This document shows positions 49,460 through 60,433 of a stretch of DNA of 64,000 nt, piece by piece. The position numbers were made by a program, and so were the translations under genes. The stretch is taken from contig CM049314.1 of NCBI GenBank assembly GCA_026874595.1, forward strand, positions 63,398,800 through 63,462,799, read 5' to 3'. The notes under the pieces are model-generated. The model was given only the letters and a program-made list of their open reading frames with translations. It did not search any database and had not been told where the DNA came from. This DNA comes from Sipunculus nudus. Taxonomy: Eukaryota > Annelida > Sipuncula > Golfingiida > Sipunculidae. Numbering within the stretch: the first letter of the stretch is position 1; the number at the start of each line of letters is the position of its first letter.

Positions 49460-51130
49460 TCTGACCATCCTTTCACAAAAGGTACAGAACCGTGCAGTTC
49501 TTTAAAAATGACTAATTAACTCTGCAATACTTGAAAACATTGTACAAAGTGTAAACAACGATCATTTAGAGCTGTTTTGTAATATTCATTTTAAACTTTT
49601 TAAATCCGTTTATAAACACTGCCACTGGGGTCGACATAGAAGTGTCAAAAACTTGTATAACTTCACCGCTTATTTGAATAAGTCTCCCATTTGTTGAATA
49701 AATGCAACACTGATATCAGGTTTAATTTCCGCTTCAGCTGCAAATAGAATGAATTATAATATTAGTTGGCCGATCCGAAGAAGTCATATATTGTGACTCT
49801 ATGCACTCAAATTTTCCTTATGGTTGGACAATGTTCTTATCTTGAACACGCCAACCATTTCGTCTCACTTTGTTTATATGTTCTTGACGGTCCTTTAAAT
49901 GCCATGATTATATTTTTAGTGTTTTTTTAATTTTGATTGAACTTTCTTAAAATTAAGTATTACTTTCTAGTCAGTGTCCTTATTTCACTGTAAGATGATC
50001 AAAATACCAAATGTAATAGGTGAAATAAACAATTCCCTCGTTCATCTAATGCTTTGAATATGTATAAGGTTCTCTTTGAGTTGTTTAACTAAAACAGTAC
50101 TGCCTATTTTCTTCAAATTCGATAAAACTATTGACTTTTATCTTTAAGATCAAATTTTCTGGAATATTCAAACGATTTTGTTTTTATTTTGGTAATTTTT
50201 TTTATTACAAACTGTAATAACGTGACAGAAACTTATTGAGGGGCATAATTTTATGGGCTTTAAAATTAAAAAAAAAAGTTTCATCTAAGTATCAACAGCG
50301 TATAGATTTAAATTTATGCCCACACAATATAGCTTGATAATCGCATATGTTAGTGCATATTTTAACTGTGTGGTATATGTGGTGTGGGACCACACTAAGT
50401 TGACAAGGGAGGGACACATTTTATTTCGACTTCGGAAGCAAAGCCATCCCAGTTGTTTATGCTCCGTGCTGATTTTCTTTCCTTGGGATGAAATATCGTC
50501 TTCATTCTATGACAACTTGATTGATCCTTATGGCAGAAACTGGAAATTGGAATTGCATAGTTTGAATTATTTTATGACATATACTTTGAAGTTTTAACAA
50601 CAGAGAGAAAAAGGCAAACGATAAAAAGGTCCCTTCAGATAAAAAGCATTTAATACATTTAATAAAATTAATTTTTTTTACATGGACATTGTTTCTATCA
50701 TAATCAATAGCTAATGTACATTGTATCTCTTTTGTTAGTATGAGCGTTTTCTGAATTTATAGTATATAATAAGCATAATTATGAAACTAAATATCGTAAT
50801 GTGGTCATTTGTTAGCCGCTGTCGAGTAAGGAGGTGTGTGCTTTAATAGTAAATGGAGTGAATGCCTTTTCTTCGTGAATGTTATTACATTTTCATACGT
50901 CTATCACAATTACGTTAAAGCAATTACATCTCAGCGCTTTAACTGCAATTAGTTCTCAGTGAAAGTTTCTTTGCCGTTTTAAATAGCATGATAACGCTGA
51001 GCGAATGATATAATGAGACTAACTGTATGAAAATTGATAATTCTGTGGTATATTATAAAACTTTCATTAAATTCAGGTTACATATTCGCAGGGTAGAGCG
51101 GAACATACAACATTTCGTATGTTCTGTATA
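49460..51130. other. gene-free stretch
   Basis: One 93-residue plus-strand frame (50316-50597) has no recognised domain. Otherwise there is A/T-rich sequence only. Confidence 0.4.
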
Positions 51131-51138
51131 ATCAGTAT

Positions 51139-51799
51139 TTACTGCAACGTTTCATGAAGGGCGATGTTCCTCTTCGTAATTTCAACATAACAATTTTCAG
51201 AATTGAGGTATAAACATATTAACAATTTAGAATGTTTGAGTCCTTTGAATGCGAGGTCTTTTAGAACTCTCCTTAGGGGTTTCCCTAAATTGTTTCTCGG
51301 CATTTCTTCAACAAATTTCACACATCCCAGTATCTGTTTATATGGTGCAATCTTGCCTGGAACAGAAATGTTACTGTATAGATCAAACAAGGGATAATTC
51401 AAGTAAGGTGTGTGCCACTTAATTACATTTTACATGTTATTAAATGTGTTACGTCAAACATAGATTATTTAATTTCCATCACGAGAAACGGGGCCTTCTC
51501 ATGGAAGGCTCTTTAAGTAAGGGGTCAAACAGAAACTTCAATAGTTTGTACTTTGCTGTAAAATATTCAACTGAGTTATGGATCCACACAACGTGCTTGC
51601 TAATTCAAAACATTAATTAAATTAGGAAACGTGAATGTTTATCAGTGAAAATTTATAATATCACATAAAAACATTGGCGCCCACAAGACATCCTTACATG
51701 GGATATTTGCATCAGATGAAAGGCATTTGGAATAAAATATTGATACAAGAAGTATTATAGCATTTTGATGATACTCATATCAATTCGTATGAATATATA

Positions 51800-51855
<56 letters not shown>

Positions 51856-53893
51856 ATAACGTCCATACCGACTGCAAAACTCTTCACGTCTTCTGCTGAT
51901 AGCATTGATCTTTGAGTCACCTGGTAGCCTTTGCACGTTATTAGTTCTTTGATGCGACTGTTAGTATGCGTCAACTTGATGCCATTTGGGGGCCCTGTGG
52001 TTTCACTGGAAAACGGCGACAATGCAATATCCGCAGCTGGTTTAAAGGGAACTTTGGTGACTTCAATGGTCCATTATTCCCCGTGAATGTCCTGAAGGAA
52101 ATGCAACTCGCAGCTTTTCCGACCATGAATATTTGCTGCGTAACAAAAAAAAATCATTTTTGAACCTAAAACTTTGCAGGTCACCTCAGAAAGACCAGAC
52201 GAAATAGCTATTTGTATAGATTTCATATTCATTAGTTATTTCTCGTCGCAGCTGTCTTAGTAATTAGGTAATACATGTTGGATTTAGGCAAACAAGCGGA
52301 CCAATCACAAACTTTCCTCGAATGGAAACTTACGTGACTGGTGGAAGCGTTGTTGTGACAGGGCTGTAGGACTCAGCAAAGTTTAAGTAAATAAAAAAAG
52401 GCTTATAAGAGATGAAATAAATTGTGTGAAAACCGCGTAGGATAACGTTAGGTAAAAAAAGCTGTTTTATAGAAATATCCAAAAATAATATTATGTTTAA
52501 GCGACGTTTACACAAATACTGGTTCAAACCCTTTGGAACAATAAATGGTTATAATAACATTTAAATAACATAAATATAGGGACAAAACCATTAATATCAT
52601 AATATCAGGAATAATAAACACATTGAATTTCTCAATCTTAAAAAAAAAGTTAACAAAAATAATAGGCCTTTCCCACGAGCATGTGCATTAGCGGCTTCAC
52701 CGTCTGCAGAAATAAGACAAATGCGATAGCATCCTGTACTTTTTCAAGTAAACTCGAACACAAATCGTCTGGACTTGAAAAGTAATTTAAAGTTACTTTT
52801 GAAAAATTTGATATAATTGCAAGGCCAAGTTAAGGTAATGTAAAAGGGGTAGAGTGAGGCCAAATATTAACATGTATTCCATATGTGACGAAGTGTATTC
52901 CTTGCGCACAAACATATTTTAGTTAGCTTAGTATTGCCAAACACCGTTTACTTATACCAATAAATACAATATGGAACATAAAAACGGTCAAAGAACACAA
53001 CTCCAGCCTGGATTTTAATCAAACCAACGTAACGCAAGTAGGGCATGAAAAATACCGCTCTACCTTTACAGCCCTCGCCTCCACAGCTGCGCCTTTTGCT
53101 TTGTCAGCCATATCTTCTGATGTGAATACGTGATGATCCAGAGTCTTTTAACTGAGTGCAAATTTTCGTCTGTTGGTCAAAGAAGAAAGTATAAAGGCTT
53201 GAAATAAAAATCAAACCTTTTACTGCTAATGTATTGGGTCTCAGGAGCCCTTCTGTGTGACCTCTACAATTCACTAATTTGGCAGGTATAAAAATAATGC
53301 ATTTTTTTTTGTTTGAAAGATTTTCATTAACCTTCAGCAAACGCGCTTTGTTGTGTCTGTTGAAGACTTGAATACATAGCACAATATAAATCAATAGGTA
53401 TCAGAAAAATTCTCTAGATTATTTTTAATCCCTTGCTTAATTCTGATGTTAGACTAGTTTAATTAAAAGAGGAAATCCATTTAATCTTTGTCTGACAATG
53501 CAATAGAAAAAAATTTGATTTAATATGTGAAATAGTTAAACTGATGAATAAATTTTCTAATGACGAGAATATAAACATTAATATTGTATTTTTTCTTATT
53601 TCTTGTTTAAAGACTTCTCAGAGACGAAACCGTTTGATCCTAGATTCAGAAAATTGAGATTCAAGAAAAAAAAATATTTCTAACTGTGACCATAAAATTT
53701 AGCTGTGTGCGTCTATATACTCACACTTTGAATACCTCGGGTTAACAAGTGTGACCGTGACTCCAAGGTACATGGCGATTAAGAGGAATATTGCGTACTC
53801 CGGGCAGTTGTTAAGGAATATCGCCAGAGTGTCTCCCCACGTTACAATACGTGCATACAAAGCCGAGGCGACACGTAAAACTATGCCTTTCAT
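51139..53893 (-). pseudogene. decayed acyl-CoA synthetase / 4CL-like AMP-binding enzyme
   Basis: Four exon-like segments on the minus strand keep the order of an ANL-family adenylating enzyme. 53893-53725: WGDTLAIFLNNCPEY then GVTVTLVNPRYS. 53169-53064: TQLKDSGSSR then, after a frame change, SEDMADKAKGAAVEARAVK. 52135-51869: QIFMVGKAASCISF, then a frame change, then the P-loop SSETTGPPNGIKLTHTN, directly followed by the hinge RIKELITCKGYQV and AEDVKSFAVG. 51356-51139: KIAPYKQILGCVKFVEEMPR then NNLGKPLRRVLKD. Splice signals around the last two join in frame. At least two frameshifts are visible. The P-loop has G-to-E and K-to-N changes relative to SSGTTGxPKG. The whole block between the P-loop and the hinge, normally well over 200 residues with the acyl pocket, is missing. 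It cannot encode a normal enzyme. Confidence 0.8.
51790..51853. repeat. (TA)n microsatellite inside the synthetase relic
   Basis: This is a TA run of about 60 bases in the intron between the last two synthetase segments. The 80-residue minus-strand frame that spans it ends in an IYIYIY artefact. Confidence 0.95.
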
Positions 53894-54212
53894 TCCCTAA
53901 TATGTATAGGACTAGTGGGTAATCCCGTTCACCTGGTATTAAAAAGAGATAAAGTGTTTTTATACTGCTGCGCGGAGTGTTCAAGTTGGTTCTATTTAGA
54001 CAATTAGATAGATTACAGGAGTGTACAATTAGATTTCGCTAGGATATAAAAAAAAACTTGATTGACAAAGGCAATACGCTCTCTGTGAAGGTCCGTTTCC
54101 AGGAAAATCTCGCGAAATGTGACGTCAGAGACGTGTACGTCAAGGAATGTACTCTTCGTTTTACTGCTGAATAGGTTTATATTATTAATAATAATTATAA
54201 TAACAATAACAT

Positions 54213-54218
<6 letters not shown>

Positions 54219-54263
<45 letters not shown>
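54219..54263. repeat. (TA)n microsatellite
   Basis: A TA run of about 45 bases immediately precedes the Penelope-like fragment. Confidence 0.95.
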
Positions 54264-54264
<1 letters not shown>

Positions 54265-54274
54265 AATATATATT

Positions 54275-54558
54275 TGCCCATTAGAGGGTAACTGTTTAAC
54301 AACAAAAATTATGTACCAGGCCACCGTAACAGGGCTCGCAACCGCCGAGAAGAAACCTACATCGGCTTAACAAAAAAATCGTTTAAAACACGCTACGCGG
54401 CCCGTACATCAAACTGTAGAAACGAAAAGAGACGGAATCCCATGACACTAAGCGAATACATTTGGAAATTGAAGGGCATGAATGTTATATGTGAAACACC
54501 ATACAATGGAAAATTTATTAGCAACGTCAGAGTAAAAGAAAGTGTGTTTAAGTTCTAA
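54275..54558 (+). pseudogene. Penelope-like element fragment: Cys motif and GIY-YIG endonuclease
   Basis: The first frame reads CPLEGNCLTTKIMYQATVTG, the cysteine-containing linker and start of the GIY-YIG domain in Penelope-like elements. After a frame change near 54345, a second frame reads TYIGLTKKSFKTRYAARTSN, then NPMTLSEYIWKLKGMNV, and stops at 54556. YIGLT is the YIG half of the GIY-YIG motif, and SEYIWKLK is a typical PLE downstream block. No reverse transcriptase part is seen upstream (a TA array lies there), so this is a 5'-truncated, frameshifted relic. PLEs use this endonuclease for target-primed integration. Confidence 0.75.
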
Positions 54559-54626
54559 ACTGTGTTTTATTACAGCTCATTTCATTAGTTGAGCACTTTA
54601 AAATCTCATGGTTTTCCACAATCTCC

Positions 54627-54732
<106 letters not shown>

Positions 54733-55696
54733 ACCATTTCAGCTTGTACAACATCTGAAAAATAATTTATCCTAATATTTATTTCATAAAGTCCAACATG
54801 GAAATAAAAGAATGTAAACTATATGAAATTAATTTCAGCGTAGCACTTTATTTCGTGAAAAGTTATAATTTTGACTAATTTAATGTCCTATGTGTATCAT
54901 CAATTTCAACACCGTTACAGACTTGTAGTAGTGCTTGGAAATTATTATGAAAGATTGAGTTGGATATTTTCATGCCAATTTTACGGTCCCACATAATTTA
55001 GAAAAAAAGTAAGAAAGGTTTACCTGTACGATGTATTTTATTATAAAAATATATTTTAACCCTGTTAAATGCTTATTTTCATTTAAACGTACCAAATCAC
55101 AGATCACAGTGGTTGACTGTGCCACAAACAATATTGAATTCAGTTACGGTTAAATCCTGAGACAAAATACAACCGTAACCCAGAGAAGGTACACTCTAAG
55201 AAAAAAGGGTTCTTGGGGGTTCCATGCAGAACCTGTATGGTTCCAGCTGGAACCATGGTTCAACTTAGAACCGTTTTTGATATCCATGGGTTCCAGATAG
55301 CCCACTTAAGGTTCTTCGTGTGTTCTGCCCGAAGAGAGGGTGCCTGATAGAACCCTACAGTACCAATACGTGTGTGGGTCACTGTCCCAAGCTGCACTAT
55401 GAATCAGTATACACTGACTTTGTGTGATAAATGATGTCATTATCTTATCTTATCTCATCATTTCTCATATTATATTATATTGAATCGTATTATAGTTTCA
55501 TTTTTTTTTATCTTACCTTATGTTATATTATATGTATAAATAATAAAACTAATAGAAATATAGAAATATATAATATGATATAATATTAAATCATAATAGC
55601 ATTTTATATATTATAAAACATATATATACAGATATATACACCACAAATATATAAAATATACATACATATTTGTATATGTTTACACACACACACACA

Positions 55697-55698
<2 letters not shown>

Positions 55699-55732
<34 letters not shown>
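55699..55732. repeat. (TA)n microsatellite
   Basis: A TA run directly follows an ACAC run (about 55682-55696) and abuts the MITE at 55736. Confidence 0.95.
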
Positions 55733-55735
<3 letters not shown>

Positions 55736-55736
<1 letters not shown>

Positions 55737-55881
55737 GTGGCGGATCCCCTTTTGAGCTAAAACAACCTTTTCTGGGGGGATCAAACCAAATTTTGCGACC
55801 CTGACATTTGCGACATTTTTCATGGTTACATTTAGTCTTCCTGGGTTTGACCCTCCCCTTTCCAAAATCCAGTATCCGCCA

Positions 55882-55883
<2 letters not shown>
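55736..55883. mobile_element. MITE with GGCGGAT ends
   Basis: The left end AGTGGCGGATC and the inverted right end ACTGGCGGATA bound about 148 bp that include 'tctggggggatcaaacc' and 'gtttgaccctcccct'. The ends and G/C tracts resemble the 201-bp MITE at 29107. TA arrays lie on both sides. Confidence 0.6.

Positions 55884-55885
<2 letters not shown>

Positions 55886-55925
<40 letters not shown>
55886..55925. repeat. (TA)n microsatellite
   Basis: A TA run of about 40 bases between the MITE and the hammerhead-like segment. Confidence 0.95.
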
Positions 55926-55926
<1 letters not shown>

Positions 55927-55964
55927 CTCTGAAGAAAAACAACACTGTTAATTCACAACAGACT

Positions 55965-55992
55965 GTTTCACGGGATGCGACCCGATCATCAG
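55965..55992 (-). ncRNA. hammerhead-ribozyme-like motif (probable Penelope terminal repeat)
   Basis: Read on the minus strand the segment is CTGATGA, a stem-loop (CGGG...CCCG) and GAAAC, the conserved core order of hammerhead ribozymes. Penelope-like element terminal repeats are known to carry such motifs. The base pair expected next to the core at stem II (10.1-11.1, usually G-C) is U/U here, so activity is doubtful. Stems I and III are not clear. Confidence 0.45.
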
Positions 55993-56009
55993 GTGAATGT
56001 GGTTATATA

Positions 56010-56136
56010 TATAACTACACCTGATGGCGTTATCGATTTTGTTCATAATTCAAGGCAAGATTATAACATTACACTTACAACATAAACTCGACATTTTCCC
56101 CCTAAACTCGTCAGAAAAGACGAGAAGGGATCCCGC

Positions 56137-56137
<1 letters not shown>
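56010..56137. repeat. local duplication, copy A
   Basis: The segment from 'aactacacctgatggcg' to 'gggatcccgccag' is repeated at 56363-56488 with few differences (a two-base deletion and several substitutions). A stem 'ctcgtcagaaaagacgag' is present in this copy. Each copy is preceded by a TA run, and copy A is also followed by one. Confidence 0.85.

Positions 56138-56141
<4 letters not shown>

Positions 56142-56226
<85 letters not shown>
56142..56226. repeat. (TA)n microsatellite
   Basis: A pure TA run of about 85 bases between the two local duplicate copies. Confidence 0.95.
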
Positions 56227-56230
<4 letters not shown>

Positions 56231-56324
56231 CTAAAGTACGGTTGTATTTATAAACGCTCCCATACGGTAGAGCACTATGACCGCGATGTATTGAATTCAC
56301 GTTATGTGAACAATACAAATTATA

Positions 56325-56364
56325 TATATGTATATATATATATATATAATTATATATATATATA
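56325..56364. repeat. (TA)n microsatellite
   Basis: A TA run of about 40 bases with a GTA and an AATTA interruption, just upstream of duplicate copy B. Confidence 0.9.
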
Positions 56365-56488
56365 ACTACACCTGATGGCGTTATCGATTTTGTTCATAAT
56401 GCAAGGCAAGATTAACATTACACTGACAACATAAATTCGACATTTTCCCCCTAAACTCGTCAGAAAAGAAGAGAAGTGATCCCGCCAG
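56363..56488. repeat. local duplication, copy B
   Basis: This is the second copy of 56010-56137, about 352 bases downstream. The stem in copy A is mutated here (aagagaag). Confidence 0.85.
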
Positions 56489-56733
56489 AGCCCTCATCAG
56501 CCAGATGGGTTAGTCCAAGCAGCGGGAGGCGGGCTACAGGTGACGAGTTGCCTGGTCGGGCGCGAACAGTGGGGGGCGCCTGGCAGCATCTGGTCTCTCC
56601 GGTGTGCTGCAATTCGCAGGCTACTGTCACGTGGCAGCATCTCAGCGGCCTTTTCGAATGTCTAACAGCTTTGAACGAAGACATCCACAACGGCCATTTT
56701 GAATATGCTTTACCAGTCCCTCTTGAAAAATGA
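56476..56733 (+). other. GC-rich open frame of unknown origin
   Basis: An 85-codon frame lies in an island far richer in G+C and CpG than its surroundings (roughly 56480-56660). The C-terminal part (TWQHLSGLFECLTALNEDIH...) looks protein-like, but I recognise no family. It may be part of a transposon ORF or a captured host fragment. There is also an open frame on the opposite strand. Confidence 0.25.
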
Positions 56734-57002
56734 AAATTTGCTGAAAAAAGAAGACTAAGAGTACGGGTAAGTTGCTATATGGTGGATCGCTTACAAAGGC
56801 CCGCTATCACTCTGATGTTTAGAAAATCTATGTGTTTTTATACAGCATTAAGCCAATATTCAGCCCTCACCACTGCCCAGGCAAAAGGCCAGTGTTATTG
56901 TATTGTGTGTATGGGTGCCCTGGCAGAGTGGTCATGTTCATGTATAACAATCTACTGTGCCAGCGATGTGTTTTCATATACTCAAGTACACATTTATGTT
57001 TC

Positions 57003-57005
<3 letters not shown>

Positions 57006-57056
<51 letters not shown>

Positions 57057-57068
57057 GGGGGGGGGGGG
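57006..57068. repeat. (TA)n followed by a G13-14 run
   Basis: A TA run (to about 57054) passes directly into an uninterrupted run of 13-14 G. The three overlapping plus-strand frames here are artefacts. Confidence 0.95.
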
Positions 57069-57371
57069 TGAGTGCGTGTGTTTTGTTAAGTACACTAACA
57101 TACAATAAACGCACAAATGAGTATATACTAATATATGAATGTGGATTTGTTTCGCCTTATTACTATGGGTAGCATTGCATTGATATAGACCATAATTCAT
57201 ATTCGATTATAATATGTGTATAATTCATATTAATTTTCCTTACTTTCTGTGTATTTGTAGATTCGACTATAAATAATATTTATCTCTTTTAATTTAATAT
57301 TATTAGTTTAATTGCCTCTGCATTGATAAATTATCGCCATTTTGAATTAATAAACTGATTATGACTTTATC

Positions 57372-57376
<5 letters not shown>

Positions 57377-57447
<71 letters not shown>

Positions 57448-57453
57448 ATATAA
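57377..57453. repeat. (TA)n microsatellite at the LINE 3' end
   Basis: TA runs with short interruptions lie next to (TAAGA)n at the end of the LINE fragment. Confidence 0.9.
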
Positions 57454-58330
57454 GATAAGATAAGATAAGATAAGATAAGATTTATTAGCCTTCAGCTCCA
57501 GGAATTTGTTGTTGACTTGCAATTCATTACATAAAAAAAATAAATAAGTAAATAGATAGATAAATACATAAAAATAATACATAAAAATACATAAAAATCA
57601 CACATAACATATTGACTATGCATGTAAAATTAAGCATGTAAAAATGATAAAACAGATAATTCTGCAGGTAAAACACATAATTTAAAACATTAAATTTCTA
57701 AGAGGGTTGTGAGTTAAAAAGTTTAATAACGTGTGGTACGAGAGATTTTTTAAAACGAGTTGTTCTGCAGAATATTGTATCTAGGCGTTTACCTGAAGGT
57801 AAAAAACGGAACTCTGAATATAGGGGATGTGTTTTGTCATTCATGATCTTAGATATGAAGGCCATTGTTTTGGTTTCACAGATTTCCTGGTGTGTGGCAA
57901 GAGAAGTACCAGTTATTCTACTTCTTCTCTTCCTGGTATTATTCAACTGTTTCTTTAACTTATCAGATATATTTGTAAACCAGCACTCCAGTGAATAAGT
58001 AAGGACACTGGAAATTACTGAATTATAAAACATGGTAATTATGGTTTTGTCAATATTAAGCTTTCTTAGATAATAAAGGTAATATAATCTTTTGTTTGCT
58101 TTCTTGGATTGATTCAATACATGTTCTTTCCAATTCAGATTTCTGTCAATAATACATCCTAAGTATTTATAATTTTATACAATATCAACATCTTCATTTT
58201 TGATAGCAACTGGGGTAATTACAGATTTTGATCTCCTAAAATCAAAGACTACTTCTTTAGTCTTCTTTACATTTAACTGAAGGTAGTGTTCCTCACACCA
58301 ACCAGTCACATATTGAATGTATATATATAT
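57453..58330 (-). pseudogene. LINE (CR1/L2-like non-LTR) reverse transcriptase C-terminal relic
   Basis: On the minus strand, one frame reads WCEEHYLQLNVKKTKEVVFDFRR, then a stop, then NYKYLGCIIDRNLNWKEH. It continues in the 139-residue frame 58117-57698: KRLYYLYYLRKLNIDK, ISSVLTYSLECWF, then RITGTSLATHQEI and HPLYSEFRFLPSGKRL. This order (palm/thumb end and the R.TG...LPSG.R tail) is typical of CR1/L2-type LINEs. One in-frame stop is present and the 5' part is absent, the usual outcome of incomplete reverse transcription. The 3' end carries five (TAAGA) units at 57453-57481, comparable to the short tandem tails of L2-type elements. Confidence 0.82.
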
Positions 58331-58472
58331 ATATTCTTATAACATTTACTTATCGTTCTTCCAGATAGCATGATCAAAGAATCAATATATTTGTCAACAT
58401 TTTTTAGAAAGGCAGAAATGTGTTATGTTGTTGACATAATTTATATAGCATATAAAAATTTGTTCTTTTCAG

Positions 58473-59170
58473 AACTGACCATCAATGCTGCGGCAGTATA
58501 ACTACAAAGGCTGTTTAAAGAGAAAGATGAAGAGCTGTTTGTCCTGAATAAGGTAGGTGTGTGCAGGAATGGTCTGCATTATTGAATATGTCTCATTATT
58601 CCTTCAAAATTCAAACTTCTTTCATTAAAATTGAAACTTCAAGCACAGGCATGTTTTACAATGAAAGAGATTTAATCTGGATCATGCATTTGTTCATTTA
58701 TTGTTGCTTTGTTATATTTTGTTTTAACAGTGTTACCAGGTAATACATATATATAGATTGTACATATTATACATTGTATCCCACCTCTGTCGCATATTTT
58801 AACAAGATGAGACATTTGTCACAGTGAGTTACAGGACAATGTCCACAGATTTCTATGTTCAGCTTGATTACTTATTGTTTCCTTCTTTCTTTTGCAGGCT
58901 GATGCCAAACTGACACCATGTGTACTGTATAAGGATTGTCAGGAAGGGAATCCATTGACTGCCAAGAGGGCATCAATCCTGGTAGATCGCGTCACCGTCG
59001 TGGACGAGCATCCAACTATGGACCGACAACAACCTTATGTTGTGTCATTTGGTTGTACTTTATGTTTAGTACAGATTATCCTAAGGGACTAACAAACACG
59101 TTGGAATTTCTCCATGCACAGGTCATGAACATGCCAGATCCACCCAAACACAAAGGCCAACAGTCGTAAG
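58473..59170 (+). pseudogene. two exon-like pieces of an unidentified gene
   Basis: Piece A (58473-58552) has a good acceptor and a GTAGGT donor and can be read LQRLFKEKDEELFVLNK after an internal stop. Piece B starts at 58898 after tcttttgcag and continues in the same phase, ADAKLTPCVLYKDCQ then TAKRASILVDR. From about 58936 another frame is open to 59167 (GRSRHRRGRASNYGPTT, LTNTLEFLHAQVMNMPDPPK). The look is of captured, decayed host exons or transposon coding sequence. No family is recognised. Confidence 0.3.
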
Positions 59171-60086
59171 GGTCTGTGGGGCCCTAGGGTTGTGATTAAA
59201 GATCAAAGGCGACAAAAGAAAAAGATTGAACTGGTGCGGCTGTGTGATATGCTCGGTGTGGAAAAGTTTGAAATCAACCCCTCAAATCGAACGTTTTAGG
59301 GATCATTTAAATGAAATATTGCTCATCACACCTCTTGAATAGTACCATAAAATCAACACTGTTAGAAAGATCAGTAATTGGTAATTAGGATACAAGTTTA
59401 ATTATTGTTGTTACTGAGGCCATGAAAGTGTTGAGCATATTTATAGGTGTTTAATTGATGTAATCCGGTCTTATTGTAAGGCAGTAAATAGGCAATTAAA
59501 TTATATTAAATGGATCCGTTGCATGTGTCGTGGATTATATTACTTCAACTCTAATTGTATGGACATCAGATTCAATATATTTTACCTTAGGACTGACCGA
59601 GTTGCCGAGTATGAAAAATGGACATTATCCCGTACTGTTTGAAAGAGTCGTTTGCGATTTTAAAATATGCAATATCATCAGTCCATGCCGCATGGTCATG
59701 TTTTATATATTTTTTTACAGTTGTTTATGATATGCAAATTAAAATGTTTTAACATGGAGCACGTTTGCTTTTTTTTAGTTAACAATGAAAGCATATTTTA
59801 ACCGCAACAAACACAGCACAAGAACAGCTTTTTACATTTAAGCAATGAAATGAAGTTGATCCTAAGAAATATTTTGCCAAATATTTTGCATGAATTGCCC
59901 AACTGTGCTACTCTGCAATACAGCTGCTTTAACTCAAATGTCATTATCACATCACAACTTAAAACTATACCCTAAATGTATAAGATCCGATTGGTTTAAG
60001 TGAAGAGAACCGATATCCTAAAGAATATTTCGTAAATTAATATGATTACAAAATCGAGTATTCATCCATATATCTCTCATACCAGG

Positions 60087-60433
60087 ACCCTGTAAGAACC
60101 CTTATCTGAAGAATCGGTTCCAGAAAGAACCTTTCAGTAGGGTTACAAGAAACACCCATTGTTAGGGTTATATAAAGAACCCTTGGGGTTCCATGAAGAA
60201 CTATAAGAGAGGGTTCTATGAAGAACCCTGACGAACCTTTCAGTAGGGTTCTAACAAGCACCCATTGCTAGGGTTACATATTGAACCCTTGGGGTTCCAT
60301 GAAGAACCCTTAGAGAGGGTTCTATGAAGAACCCTGACCAGAGGGTTCTACCTGGAACCTTAAAGGGTTCCCCACTGGATCCACTCTAAAGAACCCTTAA
60401 GGGTTCTAAATGTAACCCTTTTTTCTTAGAGTG
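60087..60433. repeat. 'AGAACCC/GGGTTCT' minisatellite at the right end of the composite element
   Basis: Imperfect repeats of 'aacccttggggttccatgaagaacc' and 'gagggttctatgaagaaccctgac' run to the terminal TIR. Left and right arms are partly inverted relative to each other. Confidence 0.8.

Larger units (their letters stand above)
55192..60433. mobile_element. 5.2-kb composite element bounded by CACTCTAAG... TIRs
   Basis: CACTCTAAGAAAAAAGGGTT at 55192-55211 is repeated exactly, inverted, at 60414-60433. A TA dinucleotide lies directly outside each end, so a TA target duplication is possible. Sub-terminal sequence on both sides is made of GGTTCT/AGAACC words. The interior holds MITEs, TA arrays, a hammerhead-like motif, a LINE fragment and unidentified coding-like pieces. 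No transposase is recognised. Alternatively the two ends belong to separate copies of the same MITE family. Confidence 0.6.

Noticed and set aside
50316-50597. 93-residue plus-strand frame
   Set aside because: No family resemblance, no exon signals and no repeat of the frame elsewhere.
56024-56318. IYIYIYI-type open frames on both strands
   Set aside because: They are translations of the (TA)n array. The same applies at 16794-17072, 45139-45431, 51780-51860, 54013-54324, 54548-54754, 56779-57200 and 57373-57582.
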